A stretch of DNA of 64,000 bases from an uncultured Polaribacter sp. (GCF_947501385.1 NZ_CANMVP010000001.1:310001-374000), one strand, 5' to 3'. Positions 1 through 9,597 are shown, counted from the stretch's first letter. The notes: generated by a model not told the origin, from the sequence alone. A program made the numbers and translations.

Positions 1-1285
1 AAAACCTCAAATTCACCGGTTGAGCTTCTTCTGTCAGATTATTGATCGCTATAAAAGTTTTTGTCTCATTTTGAAAGGCGTGCACTTGAATATCTGGATT
101 ATTGCTGGTAATATCTATTCTGTTTCCATTTACATCTTTCCATAATTCATAGAACTTTTTCAAATGGGTAAATGTATAACTACCATCCGCATCTCTTTTT
201 TTAATGACCCAAGGGTATGGGTATTTATTAGGATTATTCTTTGAGTTATAGAACCAGCTTGCTTTAGCAGTAATAAACGGTACTGCTTTTAACATTCTGT
301 CTGGCTTGTCTAACAAACTCATCAGAATTCTATTGTAAGCTACTAAACAAATCCCGTTCAATTCTTCTGAATATGGTTTATTATCAGTCAAACCTTGTGC
401 TGTAAAACCATATTCTGATATTAAATGTGGCTTTATTTTTTTCCATTTTACGTAACTGTATGCTTCTATGATATCTAAAATTGCCTCAGAATTACTTCCG
501 GACCTTTTTGTGTAGCCACCAGTCACATTTCGCCCATCGTAAATATGCGTTGCGAAAAACTGCATACTTTCTCCTGCGATATCCATAAATGGTTTCATTC
601 TCGTGTTCCAATGTGTAAAATCCAAACGCTCTACTTCTGGGTAGGCGGAAGCATAACCACCAACCATTATCTCAGGGATCTCTGCGTGCACTTTATCTGC
701 AACCGCTTTGTGTAAATAACACATATCCTCTACAACAGGTTGTGTTTCATCCCAAGAGCCGACATAATCTATGGAATGAACAAAAGGTTCGTTGATCACC
801 TCATAATATTTCGGCATCACAGGATATGCCTTTTTTAGATAGGCCACATTGTATTTGGCCACATCTTCGTGATTTTGATTCAACTGATATGCATCTCTGG
901 GATGGTCTGTAATTACAATATCTTTAGTAACAAATTTCTCATACATCGGTGCATTTTCTATGTTCTTATAGTTTTTTGCCGCCAATTCCTCAGCTCTGTG
1001 TGTAGATGGCAACGTATTGTCTTTAGTATTTCTGAAAGGTCCCGGGCCACTAAAAGCCCTCCCAAATTCAATGCCCAGTGTTTCGAATAGATAATCAGCG
1101 TCTGACGCTAAATCCCAATTTTGATAAGAATCGTGCATAGAAAAGTATTTTTTTCTATCCAGTTTGCTTTCTTTGCCAATGAATTTTTGGGTGGTAAGAT
1201 TTACTTCCACGATGTTTTCTTGTGAAAAAAAGGGACAAATCACAGTAGAGGCGAGTACTATCACGAGTGTTCTTCCAAATCTCAT
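1..1285 (-). CDS. GH86 family beta-agarase/beta-porphyranase, 3' end cut by window edge
   Basis: The frame is open from an ATG at 1285 to the window edge, giving about 428 residues without the C-terminus. An N-terminal signal peptide ends near FFSQ. The clan GH-A catalytic pair is visible: acid/base Glu166 in VINEPF and nucleophile Glu291 in ISEYGF. This spacing fits GH86, whose known members are endo-acting beta-agarases and beta-porphyranases on red-algal galactans. A second GH86 gene lies at 6950-9019, and the two share blocks such as GSNSEAILD and the NPDIQV segment after the barrel. It is the most distal gene seen of a minus-strand run of glycan-degrading genes, starting 4 bp after the stop of the upstream gene. 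Agarose versus porphyran cannot be decided from sequence. Cell-surface or secreted location is inferred from the signal peptide. A T9SS tail, if present, lies outside the window. Confidence 0.88.
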   Translation of the reverse strand, partial: MRFGRTLVIVLASTVICPFFSQENIVEVNLTTQKFIGKESKLDRKKYFSMHDSYQNWDLASDADYLFETLGIEFGRAFSGPGPFRNTKDNTLPSTHRAEELAAKNYKNIENAPMYEKFVTKDIVITDHPRDAYQLNQNHEDVAKYNVAYLKKAYPVMPKYYEVINEPFVHSIDYVGSWDETQPVVEDMCYLHKAVADKVHAEIPEIMVGGYASAYPEVERLDFTHWNTRMKPFMDIAGESMQFFATHIYDGRNVTGGYTKRSGSNSEAILDIIEAYSYVKWKKIKPHLISEYGFTAQGLTDNKPYSEELNGICLVAYNRILMSLLDKPDRMLKAVPFITAKASWFYNSKNNPNKYPYPWVIKKRDADGSYTFTHLKKFYELWKDVNGNRIDITSNNPDIQVHAFQNETKTFIAINNLTEEAQPVNLRF

Positions 1286-1289
1286 TTTA

Positions 1290-2234
1290 TTAAAATTTTA
1301 CAAATTTGTAGTATTCTTCTTTACTTGTTGCTATGTAATAGGGACCTTGGGGAAGACCTGAAAGGTTGATGAGCCTTGTGCTTTTTTCTTCCTTGACAAT
1401 TTCCCCTTTCAAATTGATTATTTTAATCAATTCGTATTCAATGGAGCCAGGTAAAGTCAATATAGGAGATTGCCTATTTACGGCAAGTGCTATTGCTTTT
1501 TCTTTCAACTCGTCCATAGTAAGGATTTTTACATATTCTGTAATTTCTACCCCTGCAATTTCTTTACTTGTCAAATTCTTATCTGGAAACCCTTCTCCGT
1601 TTCCATAATACAATACGAATCTATAATCGCTACCAACTTTTGGTATCGGTGTGTTTACTTTGATTTCTTTGGTGCCTTCTCCAGGTTGAACTTTTTCCGC
1701 AGGACTTGCGCCTAACCATTTTTTTCCTTTCCAGATAGATACGGAGATTAATTGCTCTCGGCTTGCTTTGTAGTTGATTTTGAAATCGAACGATTCTCTT
1801 GCAGCAAGTGACGTAGGTGTCAACAAATCAAAATTCGCATCATCGGTAACAACCTCTTCTTCTTTAGTGAATGTTACATTGTTAATGACTGTGGATGCTA
1901 CCGTTGTTGTCCAATCGCCTCCTTTTTCTCTCAATGAGGCCAAAATTCTATAGTCAGCTCCTAGTGTCGGCTTGTCATCCGACTGTAGTTTTACTCGTAA
2001 GATATTTTTACCTTTTGAAACAGTCTGTACGGATCCAACCCAAAATTCTGCTGGCCCTCCAGAAATTTCCACAGAAATATCTCTGTCTTCCTGCGTATCG
2101 TAACCAATTAAAAAACTGAACGTTGACGTGCTTTTCATTTTAATAGGCACTTCTTTGATAAAGAATAATTTGTCTTTTTGACTGAATGTGGAAAATGAAA
2201 TCAATAAGAAGACTACATTGAAGAAACTTTTCAT
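1290..2234 (-). CDS. Unrecognised secreted protein with duplicated beta-rich domain and T9SS-like tail
   Basis: This is a 314-residue protein with a signal peptide (residues 1-19, ending FSTFSQ). I recognise no family. It contains two homologous domains, roughly residues 36-120 and 145-230. Both share hydrophobic strand patterns, an isoleucine-serine-valine strand followed by a W-(V/L)-G turn, and a conserved G-x-DYR strand. Residues 262-314 resemble a type A T9SS sorting domain (ELIKIINLKGEIV, then LSGLPQGPYYI, ending FVKF), so export to the cell surface is likely. It sits between the GH30 gene (10 bp upstream) and a GH86 gene (4 bp downstream), so co-expression with galactan-degrading enzymes is expected. 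A role as a carbohydrate-binding or scaffold protein is only a guess; no catalytic motif is visible. Confidence 0.8.
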   Translation of the reverse strand: MKSFFNVVFLLISFSTFSQKDKLFFIKEVPIKMKSTSTFSFLIGYDTQEDRDISVEISGGPAEFWVGSVQTVSKGKNILRVKLQSDDKPTLGADYRILASLREKGGDWTTTVASTVINNVTFTKEEEVVTDDANFDLLTPTSLAARESFDFKINYKASREQLISVSIWKGKKWLGASPAEKVQPGEGTKEIKVNTPIPKVGSDYRFVLYYGNGEGFPDKNLTSKEIAGVEITEYVKILTMDELKEKAIALAVNRQSPILTLPGSIEYELIKIINLKGEIVKEEKSTRLINLSGLPQGPYYIATSKEEYYKFVKF

Positions 2235-2243
2235 AGTATATTT

Positions 2244-3647
2244 TTAATATCCAGCAAGTGTTACCGCACATAGTGCATCTGCAGGAAGTTTGATGTTGAC
2301 CTGTTGACGATCAACATACAACCGAACAAATTTTTCCTCCATTCCATCATTCTGTATTAATAACTTGATATTTCCATTTTCATCTTTTACAGAAATCATC
2401 TTGTCTTTAGCAATGTGTGCAATTCTGACATCATCTGGTAGAACAGTTTTTGAAACCAGATACATTGCGTTGTAATCAGGTGTATAAGTTACTTCTTTTG
2501 TGTCTCTATCAATCACCAACATCGAGTTTTGTTTCCAATTCCAGGCACTTTTAGATGTTTCATTCAAAATGATATTCCAATAGCAATAATTTGTACTCCC
2601 TGCATTTATATAACTTGCAATTTCTGCCAGCCTCGTCTTTGCTTGTTCAGCAGAGTTATCTCCATTGAAACAGACCCCTTCTGTATGCATTATCTTCATA
2701 TTCGGCGCTAAAAGTGATGTTTCTCTGATAAATGGCTCTTTTGCATATTGAAACCCTATTCCTGCAAACTTTTCTCTTACTTCTTTGTTGGATAAAGCCG
2801 TGTAATGGTCTGCTCTATCGATGGTTCTGAATGTACCCAGCCAAATTTCCGTTGGTAAATTTTCCTTCTCAAATTTCGGAATAATATAATTTATTCCCAA
2901 ATCCAGATATTGATCCATCGGAATATAACAACCTGGAAAAGGCGCATACGTATCTGGCTCGTTCTGCACACAAAAACGATGCACTTCCACACCTTCCTTT
3001 TGGTACGCTTTTATATATTCTGCTAGATAATCTGCATAGGCTCTATGAATCTCTGGAGTATTTCTGAGTCCGGTTATTTTGCCTGTATACGTATCATTCT
3101 TATCTACTGCATTGTTTATTTTCATCCACGCTGGAGGACTCCAAGGCGATGCCTGCATTAGCATTTTAGAATTTATCCTCAAGGCTTCTTTTATGTAAGG
3201 CAACAGATATTCTTTGTCTCTTTGTATAGAGAAATTCTTAATTCCATAATCATTAGCAGTCATACTATAATCATATGCATCCAAAGAGAAATCACTGGGT
3301 CCTATTGGCGTCCTGTTGAAAGTCAAGTTCGATTTCTCTGTGGAGAATAAGTTCTCCAATACTTCTCTTTGCGCTTCTTTTGGTAAAGAAAACAAAGCTT
3401 CTCCACCATTTTCGTTGAATGCACCCCCAAAACCTTCAATGGTCTGGAACGCTACCTCCGGAGCAAGTACAATGAAGTCTTTTTGCAATACTCTTGCACT
3501 AGAATCAATAACTGTTTCGTAGTCTTTGACAGGATTTGCCTCACCTGTATTCAACTGCACATACTCGATTGTAATTTTTTTTTCCTGTGCACAAGAAATT
3601 AAGGGAATAGATAACAATGCTAGTATTAATATATGTTTGTAGGTCAT
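2244..3647 (-). CDS. GH30 family glycoside hydrolase, lipoprotein
   Basis: This 467-residue retaining glycoside hydrolase has a lipoprotein signal peptide with lipobox LISC at residues 16-19, so it should be anchored in the outer membrane or periplasm. The GH30 N-terminal signature IEGFGGAFNENGG is present. The acid/base is Glu230 in CVQNEPDTY and the nucleophile Glu323 in HTEGVCF, on the expected strands of the barrel, and a short beta-sandwich follows at the C-terminus. Family activities include beta-glucosylceramidase, beta-1,6-glucanase, beta-xylosidase and beta-fucosidase. Its substrate here is unknown, because GH30 is not a standard member of agar or porphyran loci. It is tightly packed: its stop lies 10 bp before the next start, and its start is 7 bp after the end of the GH2 gene, consistent with one operon. 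Confidence 0.9.
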   Translation of the reverse strand: MTYKHILILALLSIPLISCAQEKKITIEYVQLNTGEANPVKDYETVIDSSARVLQKDFIVLAPEVAFQTIEGFGGAFNENGGEALFSLPKEAQREVLENLFSTEKSNLTFNRTPIGPSDFSLDAYDYSMTANDYGIKNFSIQRDKEYLLPYIKEALRINSKMLMQASPWSPPAWMKINNAVDKNDTYTGKITGLRNTPEIHRAYADYLAEYIKAYQKEGVEVHRFCVQNEPDTYAPFPGCYIPMDQYLDLGINYIIPKFEKENLPTEIWLGTFRTIDRADHYTALSNKEVREKFAGIGFQYAKEPFIRETSLLAPNMKIMHTEGVCFNGDNSAEQAKTRLAEIASYINAGSTNYCYWNIILNETSKSAWNWKQNSMLVIDRDTKEVTYTPDYNAMYLVSKTVLPDDVRIAHIAKDKMISVKDENGNIKLLIQNDGMEEKFVRLYVDRQQVNIKLPADALCAVTLAGY

Positions 3648-3654
3648 TTTCAGT

Positions 3655-6528
3655 TTATCTTATTTGTTGGAGGATGAAGCCGTTCAACCACATATTGTTG
3701 GCTTCCTCTGTATTTTTAAATTCTAATAGTATGTTTTGTTTTCCGTTTGAAGTGATTTTTGTTTTTATCGATAGAGGATTTCTTTCTCCTGTAGAACTAG
3801 GGTTGAAATAACCCACAGTTGCCGCTTCTTGGGTTTGTACTTTGCCATTTGCATCTTCTTTGGTAACTTCTATATTGTTTATCATTTTTTGGGATGTCAA
3901 TCTATTATGATGGAAGGTTTCCAGACTGTAGTTTCCTTTTTTCAAGTTCTTTATTTTTAATTGAATCGAGCCGTTTTCTGTATACACCCCATCGGCGGCC
4001 ACAAAGCTCAAATCACCTTGAATGGCTCCAGAGCCGTCCCATTCCAAAGTATTTTTTGATGAAATAGTAATTGATCCCTCATAATCTACTAGTGAGTATG
4101 TCAAGTCAGAATTACTTTCTCCCAACCAAGCATTCCACTCAAACTGAGGGAGTTGGTTTTTGGCACCGATATCGACTTTTTCAATTGGGGCATAAAAAAA
4201 TGGCTTGCTGTTTTTTGACAGCTCATTGGTATGAAAAGGGATGGTTTTTATTGTAATCTCATCACTTTTCAATCCATCAGAAGTGGCTGAAACCTTTATA
4301 TTCCCTTCGTTTTCGGTTCCTTTTATATAAATAGAAGCTACTCCATTATAACAGGTGGCAGGATTTATATCGGAAGTGCCATTATCTAGAATCTTTCCAT
4401 TTCCAGAAATAGAAAAAGAAACTTTGCTTTTTGCGTCTGTAATCACCTCGCCGTTTTTATCTAGAATAGTAGCGTGCACCAATCTTAAATCTGAACCCCC
4501 TGCATAAAAAGGTTTTTCAGTTATATTGAAATTCAATTGTATTCGATACGGCTCTTCTTGTTTTGTTCTAGAATGTTCTAAAATTTTTTCATTATTTGAA
4601 AATCCAACAGCAGTAATTTTTCCAGATTCCCAATTATAATTAAATGTAAATGATGGATGATTCAAATATCTTTTATTATTGGAATTGTCTGGTTTCTGCC
4701 TTGCAATGAAGTTGTTGTCATGATATAGATGGATTTCTTGACAATTGCTGAATACTCGGATTTTACCAGAATTCGAGGCAGTCTCATCAGCAATATGAAC
4801 AATCGGTTTTGCCAACAATTCTGATTGGTACCAATAATATACCGGCTTTGGAATCCTATAGGGACTAAAAACGCCATAGGTTGTCATTAAGTCGTTTTTC
4901 CATTGCCAGTCTACGACGTTGGGTTGCAAATGATTGTAATCTGCACCCAACCAAGTTAAAGCGGCAATATTGTTCGGGTTGCTTTTGTATCTTGATAGAT
5001 GAAACTGATTCACTTCTGAGTCTGGCGAACTTCCATGTTCCATGACCATTGTAAAATCGCTTTCCGGCCATTCTGTCCTTCTATAATCCATAGTTGCATG
5101 AATATCTGTGACTCCTGCATTTTTCACGCCATTCCAAGGACTTGATGCAGAAGCTGTCAAACGAAATGGATCTTCTTCTTTTGCCGTTTCTTGCATACTG
5201 GGGACTGGTCCCCTATGATTGATTCCTGCACCCCAAAAGAAAATAGAAGGATGATTTCTGTGGTTTCTGATCATTTGTCTTGTGGCATCGTTTAGTTTTT
5301 CAAACCACGCTTTATCTCCATATTCTATCCAAGTTGAAACTTCTTCGTAAACAATTAATCCTAATTCGTCACACGCTTTTATAAAAGCATCATCCTGTGT
5401 GTAATGTGATAATCGAACTGCGTTAAAACCTGCATTTTTAAATTGTAATGCTTCGTTGTAATGGAAGGAATTCGGCACGGCATCTCCAATATTTGGATAA
5501 CTCTGGTGTCTGTTGGCACCCACCAGGAAAAGTGGTTTCCCATTCAAGATCAACCCTTTGCCTTTTACTAGTTTGAAGGTTCTAAAGCCAAAAGTATTCT
5601 CGACCCTGTCAACTGGTTTATCCTCTTTATAAATCACAGAATATGCACGGTACAAATATGGTTTTTTTGGCGACCACTGGTTGTAATCCTCTTCAATAGT
5701 GGTGGTTTGATAAAAGGTAGCAGTGCTATTTGCGGCAATATTCTTAGCTTGAACCAATTTCTTTAAAGCTGTTCCGTTTTCGTTGATGATAAAAGTCTCT
5801 ATTCTAGCATTCTGTGCTGTTGGATACTCATTCTTTACGGTCGTTTTTATAGAAACTGTCCCGTTTTTATCATTTACAGTCGGCGTGGTGATATGAACAC
5901 CGGCGGTATAGTCCTCCCAATTATAAGTAACGTGCATTTTATTGGTCGTTGTTAAATAGACATCCCTGTAAATACCTCCGAATTTTATATAATCCGTTCT
6001 GTGCGGATCTGGAGCAATATCTTGTCTGTAGGTATTGTCTGCTTTTATAGCAATTATGTTCTGTTTTCCAAATTCCACAAAATCGGTAATATCAAAATGG
6101 AAGGGAACATAGCCATTGACTTCAAAACTGCCTGCTTTTTTGCCATTTACCCACAGTTCTGTGGCATTGTGCACCGCTTCAAATTCTAAAAAAACTTTAT
6201 TGGTTTCTTTTTTAGGGATTAAAATTTCTTTTCTGTACCAGGAATTGTTTCTCAAGAATTTTTCTTGAACCCACGTTTCCTGAACACTGTCTAAAGCATA
6301 AGAAACTAATTTTGTGCTATGAGGCAAAGAAACATCTTTCCAGTTTTTATCATTGAATGAGATTTGGTAAGGTTTACCCCTTACATCCCCATAATGGAAT
6401 TTCCAATCTAGATTTATATTTGTTTTTGTTCTGTCTGTGGTAACATTTGCTGGTTTGAAAGTGCTATTTTGAGACGCTAATTGGAATGTTATAGACATTA
6501 GAAAAACAATGAAAATATTTTTTTGCAT
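3655..6528 (-). CDS. GH2 family beta-galactosidase-like enzyme with altered acid/base motif
   Basis: I chose the ATG at 6528 (MQKNIFIVFLMS), which begins a clean signal peptide; an in-frame ATG at 6552 adds eight residues. The 957-residue protein has the GH2 order: jelly-roll sugar-binding domain (about residues 40-200, with FGGIYRDVYL), Ig-like domain, TIM barrel from about 320 (GANRHQ, FNAVRLSHY), then extra beta domains to the C-terminus. The nucleophile candidate is Glu497 in VMEHGSS. The usual acid/base Asn-Glu pair after the IFFWG strand reads Asn437-His438 (GINHRG), so the expected Glu is absent. Genes for two GH86 enzymes and a sulfatase nearby suggest work on galacto-oligosaccharides released from agar or porphyran. 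The enzyme may use another residue as the acid, or act in an unusual way; this needs an alignment to settle. Confidence 0.86.
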   Translation of the reverse strand: MQKNIFIVFLMSITFQLASQNSTFKPANVTTDRTKTNINLDWKFHYGDVRGKPYQISFNDKNWKDVSLPHSTKLVSYALDSVQETWVQEKFLRNNSWYRKEILIPKKETNKVFLEFEAVHNATELWVNGKKAGSFEVNGYVPFHFDITDFVEFGKQNIIAIKADNTYRQDIAPDPHRTDYIKFGGIYRDVYLTTTNKMHVTYNWEDYTAGVHITTPTVNDKNGTVSIKTTVKNEYPTAQNARIETFIINENGTALKKLVQAKNIAANSTATFYQTTTIEEDYNQWSPKKPYLYRAYSVIYKEDKPVDRVENTFGFRTFKLVKGKGLILNGKPLFLVGANRHQSYPNIGDAVPNSFHYNEALQFKNAGFNAVRLSHYTQDDAFIKACDELGLIVYEEVSTWIEYGDKAWFEKLNDATRQMIRNHRNHPSIFFWGAGINHRGPVPSMQETAKEEDPFRLTASASSPWNGVKNAGVTDIHATMDYRRTEWPESDFTMVMEHGSSPDSEVNQFHLSRYKSNPNNIAALTWLGADYNHLQPNVVDWQWKNDLMTTYGVFSPYRIPKPVYYWYQSELLAKPIVHIADETASNSGKIRVFSNCQEIHLYHDNNFIARQKPDNSNNKRYLNHPSFTFNYNWESGKITAVGFSNNEKILEHSRTKQEEPYRIQLNFNITEKPFYAGGSDLRLVHATILDKNGEVITDAKSKVSFSISGNGKILDNGTSDINPATCYNGVASIYIKGTENEGNIKVSATSDGLKSDEITIKTIPFHTNELSKNSKPFFYAPIEKVDIGAKNQLPQFEWNAWLGESNSDLTYSLVDYEGSITISSKNTLEWDGSGAIQGDLSFVAADGVYTENGSIQLKIKNLKKGNYSLETFHHNRLTSQKMINNIEVTKEDANGKVQTQEAATVGYFNPSSTGERNPLSIKTKITSNGKQNILLEFKNTEEANNMWLNGFILQQIR

Positions 6529-6552
6529 TCTTCTTGATTTTTTAAAGAACAA

Positions 6553-6949
6553 AACTAATTCAAATACCTAATTTTTATAGTAACTCTCGTGTATTAAAAT
6601 AGAACAAATGTTTTCAAATACATCAGAATACTGATATCTCAACTCTTTACAAAGTTAAAATTGTGCTATGCTTTATGGGAGCCGTCCGTTATCCTTTTTC
6701 TAATAATCAAAGTAGGAATCCTTGTGTTCCTTTTGGATTTACTTTACTTTCTAGGGCAATTGCATCCGCTGGAGAACTCTCTATAATCGGTAATACCTCA
6801 CTTTTTAAAGAAAACCAGCTGTATCTCATCTTTTTGTGGACTCATCTAGCTTTCTTTTTGACAATTCACAGAATAATCAAATAGTTATAGAGTGGGATGG
6901 CTTCTCTAGAATAAATGAGGACTTGATAAGAAGTATCGCTTTGCAAACC
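6553..6949. other. Intergenic stretch with possible decayed coding DNA
   Basis: No intact gene is visible between the GH86 and GH2 genes. On the minus strand a short open piece around 6706-6830 encodes a plausible protein fragment (for example PADAIALESKVNPKGTQGF) that ends in stops and lacks a start or family match. This suggests a gene remnant rather than pure regulatory DNA, but the fragment is too short to identify. No convincing terminator was seen. Confidence 0.35.
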
Positions 6950-9019
6950 TTATCTTTTTATAAATTTATATGGCTTTACAACTCTATCTGAAAGCTCTAA
7001 ATTCAAGATATACATCCCTTTGGATAAATTTTTAACATCAATTATTGTTTCATTATTGTTAAGGTTTACTTTTTGATGGTGAATACAGCTTCCTTTTAAA
7101 TCGAAAATTTTAAGATTTGCTTTGTTCCCGTCTAGATTGTTGTATTTTATTTTTAGAAAGTCAGTTACTGGATTCGGCATTATCTGCAAAGAGAGTTCCT
7201 CGTCGATGGTTGATGGCAGACTCAAAACAGTATCAAAATTTTCGACCGATAATATCATAGAACTTACTCTGCCACCACCATCAGGAAAAGTTACAGCCAC
7301 TGTGTTTTGATTTTTAACTAGATTTTTTGGGATGTCAATATCAATTACTCCAAAAAAACTTTCTCTATTTGCTTGGTCGTAACCTTTCCAATTTGTTGGT
7401 ACGGCAATTTGCGTTCCATTAAAAATTAAAATGGGCTGTTTAGATCTGTTGTGTTCTCTTGCCAAACCAAATCTCAATGTTGCAAATTCTACATTGGTTT
7501 TATGTACATTGCTAAAACTAAAATCAAGAGTTTGGTTTGCAATAATTGTCTGTAAATGTTTTGCTGTATAATATTTTACTGCTCTACTAGTGTTATTCGT
7601 TGGTAAATTTGAGGAGAAAGCATATTCTAAAACTACAGTTTCATCTGCTATTAAACTTAAAAAAGAAGGAGCATTGTTTTGTATACTATTAGAGAATTGA
7701 GGCTCGTTATTGTCATATATTTTTAGTCTCTTTATATTCACATGGTCCAGATTAGTCAATATGGATGAAAATTCCAAGTCTACGATTTGAAAACTTCGAG
7801 CCAGATTACTCAAAGCAAGATAGAGTTTGTTGGTGTTTTTAAATGCTTGTACTTGAATATCTGGATTGCTTGTTTTTATAACAACTCTCTCTCCTTTTAC
7901 GTTTTTCCATAAATCATAGAAATAGATTCTTGGTGTATATTCCCACCCATTAGGATTAGGTTGCCCAATGTTTGTTGGTTTCCAAAGTACTGCACTATAA
8001 GGTTGATAATTATTTTCTGGTGTAATATGCCATGCTGCTTTGCCTGTGGTAAAAGGAATTACAATTTCTATATTTTCTGTTCTGTCTAAGAAATTAAACA
8101 TCATATGGTTCATGGATTTTAAGGATTGTGCGTTTGCGATATCACTATAATCGTCTCCATAACCTTGTTCTATGCCACCATACTCTGATATTGCCAAAAG
8201 TTTTGGACTGCCCCATTTTGAATATGTGTAGGTTTCCATTAAGTCTAAAATAGCTTCGGAGTTACTTCCTGAACGGATACTATTCTGCCCAGTTACGTTG
8301 ATACCATCATAGAGGTGAACAGACAAGGCATCCATATAATTCCCTGCAATGTCTATAAACAGCTTCATGTTTTTGTCCCATTGTTCAAAATCTTTTCTTT
8401 CAAATTCCGGATAGGCACCCGCATAACCGATAACTTTTATATTGCTGAGTTCTGGGGTTTCCTGAATCTTTTGCCCAACAGCCCTGAACATATTTGCCAT
8501 TTGTGTTCTTATGGCGTCTTCTTTATCAGCATCGAAATTCCCGCTGTAAAAGTCTCCAGATTTTACAAAGGGCTCATTCATCATTTCGTAATATTTTGGT
8601 CTTTCCGCTACATCTACAAAATTCTTGAAATATTCTACCGCCCAATCTGCGGCTATATTTATATCGATGCCATCTTTAAAAACATTCCTTGGGTGCTCTG
8701 TACCAATAAACCTGCTCACTTGTCTTACAGAAGTATTACCATTATTATGCTCTGGATACACGCCAACTTCACCCATTTTAAAATTAGCATACGAAAAAGG
8801 TCCCCAAAAGCCTCTTCCTCTGGTTACATTGAATTGGTTATAAAATATATTTTCTTCTGCACCATCTTCATTGTAATGAATGTTAAAGAATTTGTCTCTC
8901 TGGAGTTCAGAAACAGTGCCGATAAATCTTTTGATTTCAGGGAAAACAGTGACCGTATTTTGTTGGGCGACAAAATTAAATACAACAAAAAACGAGAAAA
9001 AATATAGGTTCTTTTTCAT
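6950..9019 (-). CDS. GH86 family beta-agarase/beta-porphyranase with T9SS sorting domain
   Basis: I chose the ATG at 9019 (MKKNLYFFSFF), which starts a standard signal peptide; an ATG at 9028 adds three residues. The 689-residue protein carries the GH86 barrel with acid/base Glu149 in MMNEPFV and nucleophile Glu279 in ISEYGG, then beta-sandwich domains (with PDGGGRVSSMILSV near residue 580). The C-terminal 75 residues form a type A T9SS sorting domain (LQIMPNPVTDFLKI, IFDLKGSCI, LSKGMYILNLEL), so the enzyme is probably secreted through the type IX pathway to the cell surface. It should make endo cuts in an agar or porphyran chain. It is a paralogue of the partial GH86 gene at 1-1285; the two probably differ in site or chain preference. 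Flanking gaps of about 400 and 570 bp separate it from its neighbours. Confidence 0.92.
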   Translation of the reverse strand: MKKNLYFFSFFVVFNFVAQQNTVTVFPEIKRFIGTVSELQRDKFFNIHYNEDGAEENIFYNQFNVTRGRGFWGPFSYANFKMGEVGVYPEHNNGNTSVRQVSRFIGTEHPRNVFKDGIDINIAADWAVEYFKNFVDVAERPKYYEMMNEPFVKSGDFYSGNFDADKEDAIRTQMANMFRAVGQKIQETPELSNIKVIGYAGAYPEFERKDFEQWDKNMKLFIDIAGNYMDALSVHLYDGINVTGQNSIRSGSNSEAILDLMETYTYSKWGSPKLLAISEYGGIEQGYGDDYSDIANAQSLKSMNHMMFNFLDRTENIEIVIPFTTGKAAWHITPENNYQPYSAVLWKPTNIGQPNPNGWEYTPRIYFYDLWKNVKGERVVIKTSNPDIQVQAFKNTNKLYLALSNLARSFQIVDLEFSSILTNLDHVNIKRLKIYDNNEPQFSNSIQNNAPSFLSLIADETVVLEYAFSSNLPTNNTSRAVKYYTAKHLQTIIANQTLDFSFSNVHKTNVEFATLRFGLAREHNRSKQPILIFNGTQIAVPTNWKGYDQANRESFFGVIDIDIPKNLVKNQNTVAVTFPDGGGRVSSMILSVENFDTVLSLPSTIDEELSLQIMPNPVTDFLKIKYNNLDGNKANLKIFDLKGSCIHHQKVNLNNNETIIDVKNLSKGMYILNLELSDRVVKPYKFIKR

Positions 9020-9028
9020 CATAGCCAA

Positions 9029-9597
9029 AAATATGTACTAATCGGTTCTATTTTATGCTTGTATGATTAAAATAGCAAAACAAATGATTTTATCTCTGAG
9101 ATTCTCTTTTCGGTGGGATTCCTTGATTGTTTTGACAACTGTATTCTAATAAAATCCCCTCAGGTTCTGTGTGAATTCGAGATTAATTATCATTCAGGCA
9201 TGTCACCGAGGTGTTTCGCAGGTTGTATATGGATGGTCATCAAATGGAGTTTCATCAACAGAAAGCAGCCGTTTGCATTTTTTTTGGTATTGCCTGTTTA
9301 GAATTGTATTTGCTGGATTTAAAAAACAATCAATTGAATTTCAGGTGAATTTTCTTTACTGAAACTCAAAGCATCTTCTCTATATGATGTTTTCCATGTA
9401 TTTTTATCTGCCCTCTATTTTGACTTCGCTTTCCTTTATCTGTAGATTTACATCGCCCTCAATCGAATTTAGAAAAGCCAGCAGATCTCTATCAATTTTA
9501 GAAATGTTTTTTAAAGTGATCTTACACGCTACTGTAGAACGACATTGTGGTAATCGTAAGATGTTGGTTCTTTTGTAGAAAGTCGTGTTTTGGTAGA
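9029..9597. other. Gap between sulfatase and GH86 genes holding decayed coding fragments
   Basis: No intact gene is visible in about 570 bp. On the minus strand several short in-frame pieces look protein-like but are broken by stops and frame changes. One near 9450-9570 reads RDLLAFLNSIEGDVNLQIKE. Another near 9215-9340 reads CKRLLSVDETPFDDHPYTT. I cannot assign either to a family. The simplest reading is a pseudogene, or remains of one or two genes, lost from the polysaccharide locus. Confidence 0.4.

Noticed and set aside
8315..9007. A 230-codon open frame on the plus strand
   Set aside because: It is antisense to the well-supported GH86 gene, has no start context or domain, and its composition is that of a shadow frame.
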